From the NCBI RefSeq assembly GCF_023856365.1, contig NC_064537.1, forward strand, positions 4,437,732-4,501,731: DNA of 64,000 bases. Reading direction: 5' to 3'. The position numbers were made by a program, and so were the translations under genes. Shown here piece by piece: positions 43,506-55,185 of this stretch. Position 1 is the first letter of the stretch; each line of letters starts with the position of its first letter. The stretch is from Brienomyrus brachyistius. Its lineage: Eukaryota > Chordata > Actinopteri > Osteoglossiformes > Mormyridae. The notes under the pieces were generated by a model, which did not search any database, had not been told where the DNA came from, and saw only the letters and a program-made list of their open reading frames with translations.

Positions 43506-45775
43506 TGGACCAACTTTGAACAGGTCAGATTTTTGGCTGAACCTAACAACCCCAACACTTGCTGTGGTGGGGAATGTGGGCAGAGTCACGTGACACAGGG
43601 ACAGGAGAATGAAATGGGGATTTTAAAGGCACGCAGGGAAGGAGAAGGGATTACAGAATGACAACAGCTGTTCTGGGGTCAGCACAAGGGGAAGACACAG
43701 GAAAATAAAAGTTGGACTACAGGGGAGGGGGGTCTGTTCTGGAATGAAATAATCTTAACTGAAGCTGGTTTTATTGTTATAATAAGGTACAGGTCCAGTG
43801 ACAGGGTCTTACATATGGGGGGGGGACATGGGGGGTCAGGGTCTTACATGGGGAGTCATGACAATCAGGAGATGAATGTGGGCTAAGGTTTACTGGGCCT
43901 GCTCCTGCTCCCTCTGATTGGCTGATGGCTAGGCCCAGAATAGCAAAAGCATGAGCTCGGTGTCAGGTCAGTCGACCCACTGATGCAGGGTACCGACCCA
44001 CCCCCCGCCCCCCCCCCCCAGGGCAGTGGGGACATTCCGGACCCTTCACTGGGCCGCACAAAGTCTTAGCGGGGAGTCTGCAAATTGGCTCTGGCAAACG
44101 CAGACTTTTAGCTGTGCCTGGCGAGGTGACCAACCTGGGGGGGACGTCCCCACACAGATCTGCCTGCACTCGGGGCATGCCTGGACAGGCCGGATAAAGC
44201 CCTGTCCATTTTATGGTGCCTTCGGTTGGGGGGGGGGGGAGGGGGGGGGGGTATTTCGGTAATAGACACAGCCTGAAGCCCCACTCTGAGTTTGAGTGCA
44301 CAGGAACAGATCAGGATCCCGGATTGATCCCGACCTAATCTGGGTTGATCCGTTTGCCAAGCTTGTGTCAGTTAACTCAGGAACCTACTGCGAGCTGAAC
44401 CTTCACGCGAAGACCAGCCATTCCACACGAACAAACACATTCCGTGGCCTTTTTCAGCATCAGGCTGAATCAGGGAAGCTTTCTGAAACACAAGCACGCA
44501 AATGAAATTAACACGTCGAAAAAAAACTCATGCGTCATCATACAGATTTAGAAATTCAGCCGAAAAGCCAAGGTCCGCGTCTATGTGGAAATAAAACTGC
44601 AGGCAGCCGCGCATCACGGCTGCCCCAGGAACGAGATACTTCCATCTCTCGCGGCCTGAGAACTGGGGAAGAGAAACTACGAAGCCGGCCACTGCCCTCC
44701 CTGCTGAGCATGTGACATGGCTGCAGGTTCAAGCAGCGGCACTGAATCTCATACTTGGGAAACATCACTTTATCAGACCAGAATGCCAATCACATAAAAA
44801 CCCTGATATGATGAAACATTGTATGGATTCCAACACTCTTTGATTTCCAGAGAGCCACAGTCAAGAGCATTAACTGCCCCAATCACCGTGGTTACATCTA
44901 TGACATCACAGGCTCAGTTCTCCATGATGCCATGGTGACGATAGATTGCTGTTGCCATGGGCACAGACCCTATGGAGGCCCAGAAGCAATTGCTCAGTTC
45001 TCCATTTTTTCTTAAACCTTACGTAAAAGCTGACTAAGTGGTTTCCATTAGTGTTCCAGCGGGCTGAGCCTGATGGCCGGTGCTGGCTGACCTCCATCCC
45101 AAGAGAGGAGTGTGCCTTGGAGCCAAGGCTATGATTAGTTAGGGGGCGGTAAATGAGGTGAGGGCGGGGAGGGTCAGGCAGTCCCAGGGTCCTGCTGGGC
45201 CGAAGGCATGAATCTAGTTGGTGGAAGCTGCTGGAAAGAACAGGAGTGTCGAGCACAAGGGCCGCAGGGCTGGGGATTATGGGAGGAGGCAACGCAAATA
45301 AACAGATCAGAGCTTCAGGCCCATGTGCTTGACGAGGGCCGAACCCTTCTGGGGGCAAATTCCCTAAGAACATCTGCTTCCCATTCCAGTGTTTATCATT
45401 TCAAATCAAATCAGATTAAAAAGTTTAATATTCAAGGCAGCACCAGATGGACGGAGGGTGGTGGCTGTTGTTTGTTTGTTTGATACACACACACCCCCCC
45501 CCACCCTCTCACTTATTAAATTTACACTGGAGTAGCTCTGGCAGCATCTCTGTGGTACAGCAAAACCACTGGATCTGTGTTCAACCCCCCCCCCCCATCC
45601 ACTGTCGTCCGGGACCAGGAGCGCCAGTGCCCCTGCCTCCGGCTGGACCCCCCCACCTCCTCAAAAGGTTAATACTTATAGGAAACTATCCTAGGCCAAT
45701 TCTGACATCTGTCCATGTTTAAACCGGGGGCAAACGGGGGGGGGGGGGCACGGTACCTCGCTGCCAATCTCTCCG
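43506..45775. other. Non-coding stretch, no gene seen
   Basis: Single-copy sequence with G/C runs at about 44012-44020, 44227-44251 and 45584-45597. No supported exon. Confidence 0.4.
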
Positions 45776-45806
45776 TCATCATCATCACCATCATCATCAT
45801 CATCAC
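45776..45806 (+). repeat. (CAT)n microsatellite
   Basis: CATCATCATCACCATCATCA trinucleotide run with one interruption. Confidence 0.9.
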
Positions 45807-46295
45807 CGCCTGCGTCATTCACAGAATGATCCCTTTCGTCACTGTCCTGTCATCAGTGTGATTAATCCCATCGCCTTATTTACGTTGACAGCTTCTGACA
45901 GTGGCCGTCCTTCTTCATTCCTGCTTACTCGCTTGTATTCAGTCACGCTCATGTCCGCCGTTCTGTTCCGCCCGAGTGTGATGGGATTCTCCCAGAAGGG
46001 GTGCCCCGGAAATAGGGCGTGTGGGACAGACGCCCGGCAGCACCCCACCTCTCTAGCCCCCCTCCCTTTCTCCTGAGCTGACAGTGACATCACACACAAC
46101 TCATTACTTTCCTCCTAGAAGCTCACCTGTCTATTTTTTTGCTACATGGAAAGCAGGGAAGGAAAAACGGAGAGAGACTCAGAAAGTTCTGGATTACGTC
46201 TGTGAGAGAACTGTGTGGGCTGGGCCACTGTGTCCGTCTACATGTGTCCGCTCTCATGCAGAGAAGGAACGTTCCGGAAATACGCACACAAATGT
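45807..46295. other. Non-coding stretch, no gene seen
   Basis: Ordinary sequence. The frames on both strands at 45839-46099 do not resemble known proteins. Confidence 0.4.
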
Positions 46296-46586
46296 ACACA
46301 CACACACACATTTGTATTCATACAAATTGTTTTCATTGTGGACCCTCCATTCATTTATATGGACAAAACTCTAATCCCACCATGACAACCGTAACCCCCA
46401 CCCAGCCCCAAACTTAACCAGAAGTAACCAAACACAATACAAGAGTTTCTGCATTTTCAGTTTTTTGATTGCAATGACGGAATTGAGTTTCCCCTTGTGG
46501 AGACTGAAAATGGTCCCTACAACGTCAAAATAACAGGTTATCAACATTTTGTGGGGACATTTTGTCCCCACACTATATACATAACC
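46296..46586 (+). repeat. CA-associated GTGGGGAC repeat, full copy
   Basis: The unit lies between two CA runs (46296-46310 and 46586-46637). In order it has GTGGACCCTCCATTCATTTA, ACTCTAATCCCACCATGACA, CCCACCCAGCCCC, AACCAGAAGTAACCAAACAC, TTTTTTGATTGCAATGACGG, then the hairpin GTGGGGAC-ATTTT-GTCCCCAC (46551-46571). No coding frame. Probably a non-autonomous element or satellite-like module. Confidence 0.85.
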
Positions 46587-46637
46587 CACACACACACACA
46601 CATACACACACACACACACATACACACACACACACAG
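46587..46637 (+). repeat. (CA)n microsatellite
   Basis: CA run with two TACACA interruptions at the 3-prime edge of the GTGGGGAC repeat. Confidence 0.93.
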
Positions 46638-48164
46638 CACAACCTTTCCCTGCATGATCTTAGTAGCGGAACAGTGACATTTTCAGGATGATCCATAAAA
46701 ATGTGATCAGATCTTCATCTAAACTGCAGTCTAACAGTGTAACAGGTGGCAGGAATTAGATGCAGATTTAAGCCCTGATCTGAAGGCCCTGGTGCTTGAA
46801 ATATGGATTAACTGGCACAAGTTTTATAGAGAAAAATGTGCTCAAAGAGCTGCAGGTCTTCGGTGGGACTCAGCCAGGGGAGGGGCAGCTCAAACCGCCG
46901 GTGCTGAGCTGAGGCACTGCTTACCAAACCGAAACTTTCACATACTTTTCCACCAAGGACCAAATGAACATATCCGTGTCTTAATAAAGGTGTAAGACAG
47001 CGTACCTTCCATCTGTGATTTCTTTAACCAGATTTTCATAGAACTAGATGAAGATGAGATGGTTGTAGAGTTAGGGTTAATGCAGTATTGCAGCATCGTT
47101 GACAGGGGTTCGCAAAGTTTGTCTTGGTGCTGCAGCAGTCAGCTCTGTGGCGCACAGGGGGCGGGGTTGCAGGGCGGCCCAGTGTCCTTGCATGTCTACT
47201 TCACACTTCCTGCCAGACTGCGGTCGGCGGGGGCGGGACATCTCGGTTCAATGTGCTTCACGCTTGCTGACCCCAAACCAAGGTGCAGACGGACAGGACA
47301 TGCATTATCAAAAAAAAAAACCCGTCATCTTCATCTGTGCATTGATGTAGTTTTATTCACAGTGACTGTTATCATGAGAAAACAGACACAAAACACACTT
47401 TCCTACAGACACACTAATGGATACCCAGGTAAGGCCCCCCACCAACACAGAACACTGATCCTCTCTGCCCGCTTTCGTGATAAGACGAGCCAGGGACGGC
47501 CCCTGTGGCTGGCCACACGTCAGGGCTCTCGGCACAGCTCCACAATACAGGAAATCCCCAGGACTTGGGCCTGCAGCCCCTGGAGGCCCGACTACAGCCA
47601 CCGCCTGCATCTGTCACCGTATGACGCCACGCAGGACGCCATCCCTGCCCTACAGGCGCGCCGGGCCATGTCCCCCGAGTCCAGCACTCGTGGTTACATC
47701 ACAGTCTCGCTGCACGCTGCTTCTTCGTACTCCTGCATTGCATAATTTCCTTTGAAGAGTTGGGTAATGTTCTTTTTTTAAGATTTTGGTCACAATTCAG
47801 GCTAAACTGCGGAGCAAATTGCAACAGATTTCTTCCCACTAACAGAAGTTAGCAGAGCAGGAGAGAAAATGAAAAGAAACAAATTTGACAGGGGAGCTGA
47901 TTACTGTCGGGGCAGGAATCCCATCCTCAGACTTGGCAGCCCCCCACACACACACACACACACCCCCGTCGCCGGGGCCCCGCCATCCTTTGTGTCTCAG
48001 TCCGCCACGTTTTCCAAGAGCCCGTGTTTATAGTTGGCATTTGCGGTCACTGGAAACCAGGAGAACAGAACAACACTCACCACATCTCCTGCGTCCAAGT
48101 CACACTCGTTCATCAACAGCCCTCCACTGCTCCCCCTTTCCTCTGACACACACACTCTCTCGCT
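46638..48164. other. Non-coding stretch, no gene seen
   Basis: The plus-strand frame 47059-47745 runs 228 codons without a start context, domain or conserved splice pair. I consider it chance in GC-rich DNA. A CAG|GTAAGG donor-like word at 47427-47435 is noted but has no partner. Confidence 0.4.
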
Positions 48165-48457
48165 CTCTAGAGGAGACAAGCTCACACACACACAGACACT
48201 CAGACATACACACGCACACACACACATTATGACACACAGACATGTATGCACACACAGACGTTCAGACACACACATACACACACGATCACACACACCTTCT
48301 TTCTCATTCACACACACACTCCCCTTCTCTGTCGATCTCCCATATTTACACACACACACCCTCTCGTTCTCTGTCGCTCTCATGTTTACACAGACACATG
48401 CAGTTCAGCACTAACACAAAGCCACACTTACATCCCCCTAAACACACTCACAAACTC
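48165..48457 (+). repeat. CA-rich simple repeat
   Basis: Irregular ACACACACAGACACTCAGAC units with TCTCTCTGTCGATCTCC inserts. It leads directly into a GTGGGGAC repeat copy. Confidence 0.85.
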
Positions 48458-48603
48458 CATGTATTCATATCTTTATGGGGACTCTCCATTTTTATGAAAC
48501 TGAGGTTATCCTTGTGGGGACTGAAAAAATGTCCCCACAAAATGACAAGTTACTGGGTTTTATCACGTTGTGGGGAAGTCTGGTCCCCAGAATGTAATAA
48601 TTA

Positions 48604-48604
<1 letters not shown>
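48458..48604 (+). repeat. CA-associated GTGGGGAC repeat, internally deleted
   Basis: Has the start TCATATCTTTATGGGGACTC and the end TTGTGGGGAC-TGAAAAAAT-GTCCCCACAA (48512-48540, perfect 10-bp arms) but lacks the central CTAATCCC to AGTAACC section. CA arrays flank both sides. Confidence 0.83.

Positions 48605-48679
<75 letters not shown>
48605..48679 (+). repeat. (CA)37 microsatellite
   Basis: Longest uninterrupted CA run in the window, at the 3-prime edge of a GTGGGGAC copy. Highly length-variable loci look like this. Confidence 0.97.
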
Positions 48680-48681
<2 letters not shown>

Positions 48682-48766
48682 GAACCACATTAACTCAGGC
48701 TTTTGTTCCCAAAAAGTTACACTGAGTGGACTTTAATGTATTTACGACTTGTCAGGGACTGTGTGT

Positions 48767-48966
48767 GGGGGGGGGGGGGGGGGGGGGGGCAGGGGGGCAC
48801 AAGGGCTGGACAAAGGGTGGCAGGAGGAAATGATGGGGGGGTGACCTGGGGTCAGGAGAAGGTCAGCACCTGCCAGCTCATAACGACGCAATCAGGTTGT
48901 GGGAGGGCCCCCCTGTGAGTCACCTGTTCCTAGAATTCCCTGCTTCCCCCCCCCCCCCCCCCCCCC
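48767..48966. repeat. Poly-G/poly-C pair
   Basis: A G23 run (48767-48789) and a C21 run (48946-48966) lie about 155 bases apart and could pair as a long inverted repeat. The sequence between them is unique. Confidence 0.85.
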
Positions 48967-49160
48967 GACTCAGACACAGTGCAAATAGACACAAACCCCG
49001 CAGGTGAAAATCCATGCAGGAGGGTGTGACGGTGCCCAAGATCAAAGGCTGAGTCCGCTATCGGGAACGGCTGTTGGACCTAAGAAAGAGTCAGGAAGGG
49101 GGGGCACAGCTGGACCTCGTCAGTGTCAGGGTCAATGGCAGCCCGCTAACGTTTCTGTTT

Positions 49161-49352
49161 GCATTTATATTTAACCGTTTAGCCAGGACTTCTACCCAAA
49201 GGGGTTTCCTTTGTTATAATTATCACCATTTATACGTTTGGGGGGGCCCTGAGCGAGGCCCTTACCCCCCAGCTCCAGGAAAACAGAGTACATTGTATTT
49301 TACAGGAGAGCCCTTCCTGGGACTCAAACCAACGACGTTCTGGTATTACAAT
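49161..49352 (-). mobile_element. tRNA-derived SINE, minus strand
   Basis: On the minus strand a tRNA-like head with TTGGTTTGAGTCCCAGGAAG is followed by a body reaching GGTGATAATTATAACAAAGG and a tail AAACGGTTAAATATAAATGC. This parallels the SINE at 60042-60203 (tail CTGTCTGCTAAATAAATGAA). Mutations in every part mark it as old. Confidence 0.65.
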
Positions 49353-49454
49353 CATCAAAAATATATATATACATATTAGTAGACACTTTAACCCACAACA
49401 ATTGTATTATACTGTATACATTCTTATTTCTTTCCAAGAGTCACATTGGCTGAT
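49353..49454. other. Short A+T-rich spacer
   Basis: Between two oppositely oriented retroposons. Contains a short TA run. No gene. Confidence 0.5.
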
Positions 49455-49640
49455 GCCTTGATGGTTGAGAGTTCTAATCCCACCTCCACTCTGTGTAGAT
49501 TACCCCAAAGTATGGGAAGATGTCTCTAAATTGCTCCCAGCGTGAGAGCATATGTGTGCCCTGCAGCAGGCTTGCTTGCCGTCCCCCAGCCTGGTGCCCT
49601 GTACTGCCCCTGATGGGTTCCAGGCCCCTCTCCACTGATA
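49455..49640 (+). mobile_element. tRNA-derived retroposon with TGCCCTG body
   Basis: A B-box-like GAGTTCTAATCCCACCTCC is followed by GTCTCTAAATTGCTCCCAGC, GTGTGCCCTGCAGCAGGCTT, CCTGGTGCCCTGTACTGCCC and TGATGGGTTCCAGG. This is the shared fish SINE body (AAATTG...GTGTGCCCTG...GGCTCCAG). The GGAT tail is not preserved. Confidence 0.65.
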
Positions 49641-50262
49641 CCCTGACTGGGAAACCGCATGGAGAGGTGTCTGGGAGGTGGACGGATAATTTATTAGCAA
49701 CAACACAGCTAACCGCACCCCCCCTGGAACCGGAACCAAAACCATCGAAACCTCAGCGCCCCAATTTAAACTTCTGGGAAAGTGTGGTCAGAAGGTCCCA
49801 GAAAAGACGGCTCTTCCAAAAACCAAACGGAAGCTCTCAGGAGAAAAGGGAACGAAACATTAACCCGGCACCCGGAAAAGCTGGAGTCACTCACCCTTGG
49901 GGATTTCACTGTCCCCTACAGGCCAAGAGACCCACACACAACACGCAGAAATCTGACTGGATGAAGGGCAGATTAGGAGATATGAGAGAATGGTCGATAT
50001 GTGAGTGTGGGGGGGGGGGGGGGTGGGCACAGTGGGACAGTTTCGATCTGCTGGTTAATTCACAGCTAGCTAGCATGAGGCAGAGGTTAGGACCACCCTA
50101 CTTGACCCTCAGTAGTTAACAGTTAACTGTCCACCCTGGTATGGGGTTTCCACGTGGGAATGCAGTCACACTCCACCCCCCCTCCCCACATGGATGGGGG
50201 AGTGACCATGAGTTACTCTTTGACAGCCATGCAACTCAAACAGGGGGGGGATGGAACCTTAG
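49641..50262. other. Non-coding stretch, no gene seen
   Basis: The plus-strand frame 49520-50119 starts within the retroposon and has no domain. A G15 run lies at 50009-50023. Confidence 0.45.
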
Positions 50263-50459
50263 CTCAACTGTGGCTCACCAAGTTAGGTTGCTAGGCCTGC
50301 GATCAGAAGGTTGTTGGTTCAAATCCCAGCGAAAGCAGAGTGGATGCACCGCTGGGACTTCGAATAAGATGCTTAACCCCAAATTGCTCCCAGGACTGTC
50401 TGACGCTGCTTTAACAAAAATATATGGCTCTTTAGGTAAAAACATCTGCTAAATGTGCC
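50263..50459 (+). mobile_element. tRNA-derived SINE, near full length
   Basis: Head: A-box-like TGGCTCACCAAGTTAGGTTG and B box GGTTCAAATCCC (50316-50327). Body: GCTTAACCCCAAATTGCTCC. Tail: ACATCTGCTAAATG. This three-part order is diagnostic for a tRNA-headed SINE. RNA polymerase III would have transcribed the founder. No target duplication was found by eye. Confidence 0.85.
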
Positions 50460-51086
50460 GGAGGTATGAACACAGTATGGACACGGTGTGTCGGATGGAC
50501 CAGGGTCACAGATCCCTGGGGAGAGCTTCACCCGGATTCCAGCGCCCAAGCGTGTAAAGGCATGTGTGTCAACCTGCATGGCGGACAGATTAAACAAAAA
50601 AAAAAAGCCAGTGTAACTGGAAGGCAGTGGGTGAGAGGGCTCTGGGAGACTGCGCATTCTCCACGAGGAACACGCTGGACCGGAAAAGCAGATCACCAAG
50701 TCATTCACAAGGCATGAGGAGGGTGCAGGTGCCACCAAATGGCCTGTGAGTGCCCCCAGTGATCCCCCTCCACGTCTACAAGTGGGAGATCCGGAATGAC
50801 GGCTAGGGAAGGGGATTCCGCCCAGGAGGGGTTCGAAACAGGACACACTCTCCTCAGCTAGGCACACACAGCGTTTGGCTTCGGGGGGATGTGGGGTTGA
50901 ATCTGGAAGCAGACAGTGACGTCACGGCTGCCATCAGCCCCTCTGGCAGCTCCAGGGTAAATACAGCTGGTCCGACACGGAGCGCCGAGCTCCGAAAATA
51001 AACAGAACGCCGGGAGAGAGGAGCGGGAGAAGACAGCCAGGTGCTGCCTCGCGCGGCACGTCCCGCTGAGTCAGACGTGGATAAGA
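50460..51086. other. Non-coding stretch, no gene seen
   Basis: Ordinary sequence with an A run at 50597-50606. Confidence 0.45.
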
Positions 51087-51112
51087 GGATGGATGGATGG
51101 ATGGATGGATGG
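51087..51112 (+). repeat. (GGAT)n microsatellite
   Basis: Six GGAT units, followed 50 bases on by the inverted CCATCCATCC (51160-51175). Together they can pair. Confidence 0.9.
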
Positions 51113-53284
51113 AGTAAGATAGATATGAGGTGTGCATTTTTCATAATGAAAATTTTGTCCGTCCATCCATCCATAGTCTTCAAACCACTTGTCCTGGTTG
51201 GGGTTGTGGGAATATAAGCATTATAATTTCTGGCAATATCTCATGATATTCTTTATATTTAAAGCGTATTTTAGTCTCAGTCCAGACAAATTGCACGTTA
51301 CGAGTGAGAAAGCGGGTCCAAACCCGCGTCCAAACATCATGTTTGTGCGAAGTCCACCGGGGAAGAAGGGAAAAAAACCCCCAAACCACAACGTGACCAA
51401 CAAATTTGTCACAAAAAACGGCGCCACTCAAACAGGGTGTCGTTCCAGAAGAACATGCCGCCCGCTCGCCTTCGACGTCACAAACACCGCGGTTTAATCA
51501 TCTCCACAGAGACCCTCCTTCCTCCCCACGCAATTAGGCCCGTAGCGCTTGGTACGGTCCGGCCGCCAGGCCTCGTAAATGGGAACCAGTAACGAGGGAC
51601 GCACCGTGCCCAGCTCTGCCGGCAATTTCAGTACATTTCCTAAAATAAAATTGCTGGCTGGTAACGCTCACGGCCCCTCCCTCCACACCAGTACCCACCC
51701 TTATGATCTCAGCGGCACGGCTCACGTCACTGTGACGAGGTGTGAGGAGGGCGCGGGGGGGGGCGGGAGGAAAATCGGCCGCTAAAATAAGCCACAGTGT
51801 TTCCACTGGCTCATGGAAGCCCGGAGTCTTGGTGTCGCAGGTGACCGGACCGGGCCGGGCTGGACTGGACCGCGTGTCCCCAAGCAGTGTTCCATGACTC
51901 AAGATCAACAGAAAAGAAACAAATATTAAATAAAAAGCAAGGAAAAACATGCCCTGTTCCAGCTGGGGCAAAATTTCCGATATAAAGGGACCCTGGCTCC
52001 CGCTCCTCCATGGTGAGCTTCACACGGAAGCACGTGTGGAGAAATCCGAGGCGTTGGGGTGGGCGAGGTAGCGGGGGGAGGGGCAGAGGCGGCACTGGTG
52101 ACACTGCCCCGGCACGTGGAAGGGGGCAGGAGCAGTGACAGTTATATTTCACAGGAATGGCTCTTCATTTGCTGAGGAGACGGGCAGGAATGCATCAGGG
52201 AAGCAGTTTCTTATGCATTTGCACACATAGAATTGAGCAAAATACATATTTTACCAAACTTTGCAAAAACATTGGCACATACTCACATTCCTTCAGTCTG
52301 TCATTGTGATACTGAAGCCATTAGATAGTTCTGTGTGTGTGTGTGCCTGGGGGGGGGGAGTAATCACGAGTTAATGCTTATAAAGTGTGCCCCCCCCCTC
52401 CAACTCTGCGCGCGAGGCCCGGAGAGGTAGCATCCGGGGGAACCGGCAAACAGTGGAAGGTTTCCGGCCCAGTGAGCCACGCTTGTGTCTGCGCCAACCA
52501 CCACGGACCCTCGGGGCCACAGGGGCCCTTTGGGAGGGGCCCTTATCAGGGGCTTCCTTTCCAGTCGGCTGCGTGGGTGAGCAACGCCTAAAACAACACA
52601 GTACATGACGGTGATCATGATCACCACTGTGGGCCTGCAAGGGGCTTTAAACCGCCACCATCGCAAAGTCAGATTCGTAAGGAATCCAAACCAACAATGG
52701 AGATAAAAGAATAGTAACCATGACGATGATTATTAAGAAATAACCCAATGACAATAAACAGAATTTCTCAAAGGGATCAGGAAAATCACCAAAGCGGTGA
52801 GGTTCGCTAAAAATGTTACCCGAATGTCCTCCAGTGTCATGACATCGAAATACCAAGGATAAACACGCTTGGCAGCATGTGGGAGCGGAGCGCTGGCTTG
52901 GATGCACGTCGGGACAGTGCGGCGATTTCTTTTGTGTTAACAGAAACCCCAATCGTTTGCTTTACTGGCAATTTGCATGACAGTACATCATAATAATAGC
53001 TTACTCAAGCAACAGTATAGAACAGAGAGACGCTCGGTCTGCTCTCGCTGCCCCTAAAATAATATGCAATGGATTCTGGGCCACCAGCGGCTGAGCTGAC
53101 CCAGTGCACGTTGTGAAATTCCCACAAGCCAGACCTGACTCTGCCAAAGTCGCTCGAGCGTCGACCACAGTGATCACGTAATGAGCGACTCGGGAACCTT
53201 CTGACTCGGTACCAGTATGTCCATACGGCGGCCAGAGAGTCAGCTGAGAAACGTATAAGACACAGTGATTATATCAGTATTAGG
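51113..53284. other. Non-coding stretch, no gene seen
   Basis: The minus-strand frame 52647-52952 ends in a run of hydrophobic residues but lacks a recognisable family. No exon is accepted. Confidence 0.4.
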
Positions 53285-53445
53285 GATGGGGACCATGGTG
53301 ACTCAGTGACCAGGGTGGTGGTGGGTTTGAATCCCACCTCTACATGCTTTCACCGTGTGGTGAGAGGTTCCTTTGGGTACTCTGCACCCCCCCCCCCCCC
53401 CACCTGCCATGACCATAAGCAGGATGGATGGATGGATGGATTACA
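53285..53445 (+). mobile_element. tRNA-derived SINE with GGAT tail
   Basis: GGTGACTCAGTGACCAGGGT then GGTGGGTTTGAATCCCACCT (B box), ACATGCTTTCACCGTGTGGT, TTCCTTTGGGTACTCTGCAC, a C15 run, and AGCAGGATGGATGGATGGAT at the end. This is the common fish layout (tRNA head, CCGTGT...TTTCCTCCGGGTACTC, GGATGGATGGA tail) with an internal deletion. Confidence 0.8.
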
Positions 53446-54530
53446 TAAGAGTGATACTGTTTTCTGTATGTGGCTGAAGCACACAGGACAATGAAAAGAC
53501 GAAAGGGACAGGCCGGCTGATGTAGCGTAAAAACACCCAGATAAGAGCAGCCCCCAGGGTAATGTGTCGGCCTTGGCCTCCGGATGCCCCCGGCGGTCCA
53601 CACGCATTGCTCCAGCGTGACCTGTTTCCGTGCTCCTGCTCGGCATGGCGCCCCCCACAGGCTGCGCCTGGTTCTCACGCTCTCAGACGGCCAGAGCACA
53701 GCCACAGGGGACAAACAGAGGAGGATTAAGAGCTTCCGTAGTGATTCCTCTGTCCATTCATCCTCGATGGTCGGGACGGACACAGACTAATAAGGTGGGG
53801 AGTGATGCGGGGGGGGGTCATTTTCTCAGGGAACAGCACCCCTACTAGCACCGCACCCTCGCTGTCCCAAACACACTAACGCACACTCTGCCCTCACACT
53901 ACCTGCCCACCCCCAGGTGTGACCTCCCAGTCCCCCCCCCCACTTCCGGTCTCTCCCCTCCACCCCATTTCCAGTCCACTCTCCCATCCCAGCCCCACAG
54001 ACAAAAAGAGAATGAAACATAAAACAGGCACAGGACACGACTGCTTCCTCCTTCGCGTAACCAATCTCAGCCCCCTGCGGAGACTCTAAACAAATCTGTG
54101 CCTGTGATTAGAATTTCAAACAGCCCCCCCTCCCGTACACCCAAGAGGCCCACGGCCGTGTCGGGACCCCGGACAGATCCGCTCCGAAGCGCCCGACGTA
54201 CTCGCCCTGTTTTCCCCTGGACGTGCTTTTAGGAGCCTTTCTGAGGAACTGGTTCCCGGCTAATGGGAGAAAACAGGGTCTTTATCCCCAGCATTCTGAC
54301 GGATATATAGGAGGGGGGGGGGGGAATATGGGAAAATATGCAGGTTTGGGGCAGCCGGGGCAGACTGGCGCACGTGTTACGCAAGAGGAAAGGAATGCTT
54401 CCGATATCCAAGACAGATAAAAGGAAGCGGACCGAGGAAGAGAGTTACAAAGGTAGCATGGCAGGGGAACAACGGCCTGCGTTGCTATGGCATGGGGGGG
54501 GGGGGTCACCCAGCTCTCCCAGCCTTCCAT
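53446..54530. other. Non-coding stretch, no gene seen
   Basis: Single-copy sequence with G/C runs at about 53810, 53933, 54310 and 54495. No gene. Confidence 0.4.
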
Positions 54531-54562
54531 ACACACACACACAGACACACACACACAAACAC

Positions 54563-54805
54563 AGATTTCTAATTATATATCTGTAGGGACTCTCAATTCA
54601 TTTACATGGGCATAACCCTAATCCCAACAGGACGACCGTAACCCCCACCCAGCCCCAACCTTAACCATAAGGAAGCCTTTTGCCAACTTCACTTTTTGGA
54701 TTGAATTCACAGATCTTGAAAAAATGGTCCCCACAACGTCAAAATAGCATGTTTTTATGAAATTGTGGGGAATACTTGGTCCCCACAAAGTAATATAAAC
54801 ATAAT

Positions 54806-54806
<1 letters not shown>
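54563..54806 (+). repeat. CA-associated GTGGGGAC repeat, full copy
   Basis: Flanked by CA runs on both sides (54531-54562 and 54807-54862). Words in family order: GTAGGGACTCTCAATTCATT, CCTAATCCCAACAGGACGAC, CCCACCCAGCCCCAACCTTA, ATTCACAGATCTTG, ATGGTCCCCACAACGTCAAA, AATTGTGGGGAATACTTGGT. No coding potential. Confidence 0.85.

Positions 54807-54862
<56 letters not shown>
54807..54862 (+). repeat. (CA)n microsatellite
   Basis: CA run of 56 bases at the 3-prime edge of a GTGGGGAC copy. Confidence 0.96.
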
Positions 54863-54867
<5 letters not shown>

Positions 54868-54966
54868 TGAAATGCCAGACCTACGTGGGGTTTCTCCATT
54901 GCGCACTTACCTCACACTCTCGAGAGGGATGGCAGGCGGGCGGGGGTGGGGGGGGCTGTGCTGGCA

Positions 54967-55035
54967 ATGGGCACATTGGTGGTTAAGGATTTGAGAGGGC
55001 TTGTTTTGTACCTTTGGGGGGGGGTGGGCTTTTAC
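54967..55035 (+). mobile_element. tRNA-like SINE head
   Basis: TTGGTGGTTAAGGATTTGAG and the following GTGGGCTTTTAC match the minus-strand copy at 43438-43505. The B box is mutated. Confidence 0.45.
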
Positions 55036-55104
55036 AGCTCTGGTGCAATATCCAGCTGGTTATTGGCTACATAACAACAGAATGATAATGGTGGGATATA
55101 GTTC

Positions 55105-55185
55105 CAATGGGGTGGTGAATATCCTCAGCTCAACTCGTGACCAGAAGGTTGCAGGTTCCGTACTCACAAGCCAATCTGCTGTGGT
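55105..55185 (+). mobile_element. tRNA-like SINE fragment
   Basis: GGTGGTGAATATCCTCAGCT then GACCAGAAGGTTGCAGGTTC. A- and B-box-like words are at tRNA spacing. The body is unrecognisable. Confidence 0.45.

Noticed and set aside
47059..47745. 228-codon plus-strand frame with a GTAAGG donor-like word
   Set aside because: No partner acceptor, no recognisable domain and composition typical of GC-rich non-coding DNA.
50263..50345. tRNA gene at the SINE head
   Set aside because: Stems are imperfect and the unit continues into a SINE body and TCTGCTAAAT tail.
52647..52952. Minus-strand frame with a hydrophobic run resembling a membrane segment
   Set aside because: Isolated A+T-rich stretch giving Ile/Leu/Val codons; no family or splice support.
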